From the NCBI GenBank assembly GCA_034509925.1, contig CM067533.1, positions 6,134,035 through 6,198,034 of the forward strand: a stretch of 64,000 nt of DNA. Reading direction: 5' to 3'. Below are positions 61,631 through 64,000 of the stretch, in pieces. Source of the stretch: Hirudinaria manillensis (lineage: Eukaryota; Annelida; Clitellata; Hirudinida; Hirudinidae). The position numbers were made by a program, and so were the translations under genes. The notes beneath the pieces are model-generated. The model did not search any database. It was not told the DNA's origin and saw only the letters and a program-made list of their open reading frames with translations. Within the stretch, counting starts at the first letter, position 1; each line of letters starts with the position of its first letter.

Positions 61631-63012
61631 ATGTCATCTCACAAGTTATCCCAGTCTGAAAAAGATTTAAAAAAGAAAAGCATTGGATCTCTCATTAGAT
61701 CTTATCCTGATTTTCCAAAAAAGGGAATAATTTTCAGGTATTGCTCATCTATTGCTGAAATAAAAAATTTGATTGAAAGAGCATTAGTTTAAAATTATTA
61801 ATTCCTAATTAATATAAAAACTGAGAGGTTTTAAGTCTTTTATGACCATCATTATTTTTTCAGAGATATTTTTCCTATCTTGAGAGATCCAAAAGCATTT
61901 AAAGACTGCACCGACCTTTTTGTCAATGAAATAAGGGAAACATGCCCTGATGTGCAAGTTGTTTTGGGCTTAGAATCGAGAGGATTTTTGTTTGCTCCGA
62001 TAATTGCAAGGGAACTTGGTGTTTCTTTTGTTCCGATAAGAAAAGCTGGAAAATTGCCTGGAGAAAAGTATGCAGTGTCCTACTCTCTGGAATATGGAAA
62101 GGTAGGGAATATTACTTTTAATCTTACCTGAAATCGTCATTGCATGACTTAGGTAATGTCAGCCTTATGACATTGACTTTAATCTTAAAAAGATTAGTTT
62201 AAACAATTCCTCATTATCTAAGCAGGAAATACCTTAAATTATGATAATTCATTCCATCCTGTTTATCATAGAGGCTGATTTATCTATTATACCAACAAAA
62301 CCCATGAAAATGCAAACTAAATGCACCGTGAAATTCTTCACAAACAACAGCTTGAGCTTTGAACCCATCCTTTTAAATTATGCAATAATTTGTTTCTTTG
62401 AAGAATATTATCTGCTCAAACCAATCTATTTCAACAATATTCAACAAATCCAACAATATTCCAATGTTTAGTCTTTTCCCTTTTTGTTCAAGTGGTAGAT
62501 ATGGTACAACATATTAAGATGGGAATTATATTTTTGGTAAAGGCATTTTTGCAAAATAAGAGCTGCAAAAGCAGATTTTTGTAAATATTCATATAAATAT
62601 CTGTTTGTTCTTTAGTTGGGAGTTTTTCTAAGCAATAATATAAGAACTATATATTCTATATACATATATTAATTATATTTATATTAAAAAATCTTTCCAA
62701 AGGACACTATGGAGGTCGCAAAAGACAGCATCCAAGAAGGTCAAAAGGTTGTTGTCGTTGATGACCTGTTAGCAACAGGAGGTAATGTGGCATTTATTGC
62801 TTTTTATAAGAATTATAAATTTAATGAGCATGTTAAATCAAAATGTTTTGTTTACAAAAACTGCAGGTTCTTTGAAGGCAGCTCTCGAACTGCTTGAAAA
62901 GGCCAAAACGAAAGTTTCATCCTGCATGGTTCTCATGGAGCTGTCGGATTTGGACGGTCGGAAGAAACTCAACTGCCCCGTGACGTCTTTCGTTCAAGTC
63001 AAAGGAGATTAG
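61631..63012 (+). CDS. APRT: Adenine phosphoribosyltransferase, 4 exons, 189 aa
   Basis: Purine salvage enzyme: adenine + PRPP gives AMP + PPi; cytosolic. Exons 61631-61737, 61864-62101, 62703-62781, 62867-63012, summing to 570. It aligns end to end with human APRT (180 aa). Landmarks: [34 protein letters not shown] (adenine pocket), [11 protein letters not shown] (flexible loop), [15 protein letters not shown], and the PRPP-binding motif [12 protein letters not shown], where the last Gly codon is split across exons 3 and 4. The C-terminus ([16 protein letters not shown]) is intact. Introns are 126, 601 and 85 bp. The stop lies 210 bp from the stop of the convergent DHHC gene. No disabling change is visible. 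Confidence 0.97.
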
Positions 63013-63222
63013 AAAGTCATTGAATTGGAATTAAAATATATATTTACAAATTCATTGGCATGGCATGTATTTAATCTTTTAAACTATAATTTGGGGTTCT
63101 CTGTAACCAAGCGAAGTTTTGAATCCTCGTCCGATCGTGTTGCCCATTTTATCGACAAAGCAAAAGAACGTCGCCGTGAAATGCATTGCCACAACTCAAA
63201 TACATGTCGTGCTGATTTTTAA

Positions 63223-64000
63223 TCAAAAGTATCTTATAAATTTGGAGCATATGGTTTTATTGATGTCAATGTTTGATTTATGAAAAGGAGACAACCATAG
63301 ATACCGAGGTCCGGTGCCAAATACTTCTTCGTAGTTAACCCACTTGCTGTTGTAAAGTGCTGGAAATAAATCATCTTTCTTGTATTCAATGGTCTGAAAC
63401 ATATCATTGAAGACTTAGACTTGCATGTTTGTAAATAAGCATCGTTGTTGTTGTTGTTGTGTTGTATTTATGTACATTCAGGGAAACAACTAACCGTGAT
63501 GTTGTTGTGAATAGACCATATTTGTCTAAAGAACATGACCGAGCCAAAAATTAGAGACGACATTGCCACAATCATCAAGAAGAAAACGTCGATGTGATAT
63601 TTAATCAGAGTGGATAGGATATTGCGATCTGAAAGGTCATCCTTTCAGATAAGATTCTACAATTTCTGAGGAAAATTTCAACGATCTCACCATTTTCTGA
63701 TGAAACTTGATAGATAAATTTGTAGACTATGAGAGCTGACAGATATCCACACAGGATTGTTAGGTACAACTGTTGGGCAACAAAACCACTGTTACTCTTG
63801 CAATTGAGTGAATAATTTTATATGCACCAACTGTAAACAGGAAAAAGTATTTCTGATTGTAGAGGCCAACACAGTTGTTTATCCATGGACAATGATGGTC
63901 CATCTTTAAGATGCATTTTTTACAAACCCTAAATTTAATGTTGAAAATATAATGTGGTTAGGGACATCTGGTGGGGTATGCATTAACTTGCAATGGTGAG
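63223..64000 (-). CDS. DHHC-type palmitoyltransferase, C-terminal half (runs off the window)
   Basis: S-acyltransferase that attaches palmitate to cysteines of substrate proteins; integral membrane. Visible exons: 64000-63988 (13 nt), 63928-63832, 63769-63691, 63628-63495, 63393-63223, with phases in agreement. The partial protein has the cysteine-rich domain [20 protein letters not shown] then [13 protein letters not shown] with the catalytic DHHC, a TM segment ([20 protein letters not shown]), a further TM ([20 protein letters not shown]), the TTxE motif (TTIE), and a PaCCT-like C-terminal block ([20 protein letters not shown]). The order resembles the ZDHHC2/15/20 type, but I do not assign a number. 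The first TM helices and the start lie beyond 64000. Confidence 0.93.

Overview
The window is nuclear DNA of an animal, almost certainly an invertebrate bilaterian. It is AT-rich, split by many spliceosomal introns, and loaded with tri- and tetranucleotide microsatellites. A Venus kinase receptor, a Toll-like receptor and a beta-arrestin point to a bilaterian, perhaps a spiralian (lophotrochozoan or gnathiferan). The phylum cannot be fixed from sequence alone.

Layout. Positions 1-21,700 hold no gene I can support: AT-rich DNA with (ATT)n, (GAT/GAC)n, (GTT)n and (GGAT)n arrays, two copies of a solo-LTR/MITE-like element (8443-8698, 14362-14656) and a poly(T)-headed retroposon-like tail with a nested hairpin (12.7-13.0 kb). 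From 21,728 the order is: beta-arrestin (+, 12 exons, 429 aa); eIF4G (-, 20 exons, 974 aa); a small C3HC3H zinc-finger protein of the KANSL2/INO80D kind (+, 5 exons, 181 aa); an intronless Toll-like receptor (-, 692 aa); a Venus kinase receptor (-, 22 exons, about 1402 aa) whose intron carries a 5'-truncated R4/Dong-type retrotransposon; a one-domain ubiquitin-like protein (-, 3 exons, 100 aa); an unrecognised short gene (+); APRT (+, 4 exons, 189 aa); and the C-terminal half of a DHHC palmitoyltransferase (-), cut by the window end.

The genes do not form one pathway. They mix receptors and signalling (arrestin, TLR, VKR, DHHC) with housekeeping (eIF4G, APRT, ubiquitin-like, chromatin zinc finger). 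Exon models were built by hand by matching splice phase across each junction. All full-length multi-exon models sum to a multiple of three, except that one VKR exon is uncertain by one base.

Most notable: (1) 27 of 64 inferred 5' splice sites have a pyrimidine at +3, and GTTGGT recurs seven times; (2) a 3' splice-site-like motif lies just upstream of most start codons, which fits spliced-leader trans-splicing or short 5'UTR introns, with APRT only 30 nt below the preceding stop; (3) the R4/Dong-like insertion sits in a (TTA)n microsatellite and is flanked by an identical imperfect repeat of at least 57 bp; (4) the VKR has an extra periplasmic-binding-like module ahead of its Venus flytrap; (5) a ubiquitin-like protein ends in Gly-Gly plus four residues.
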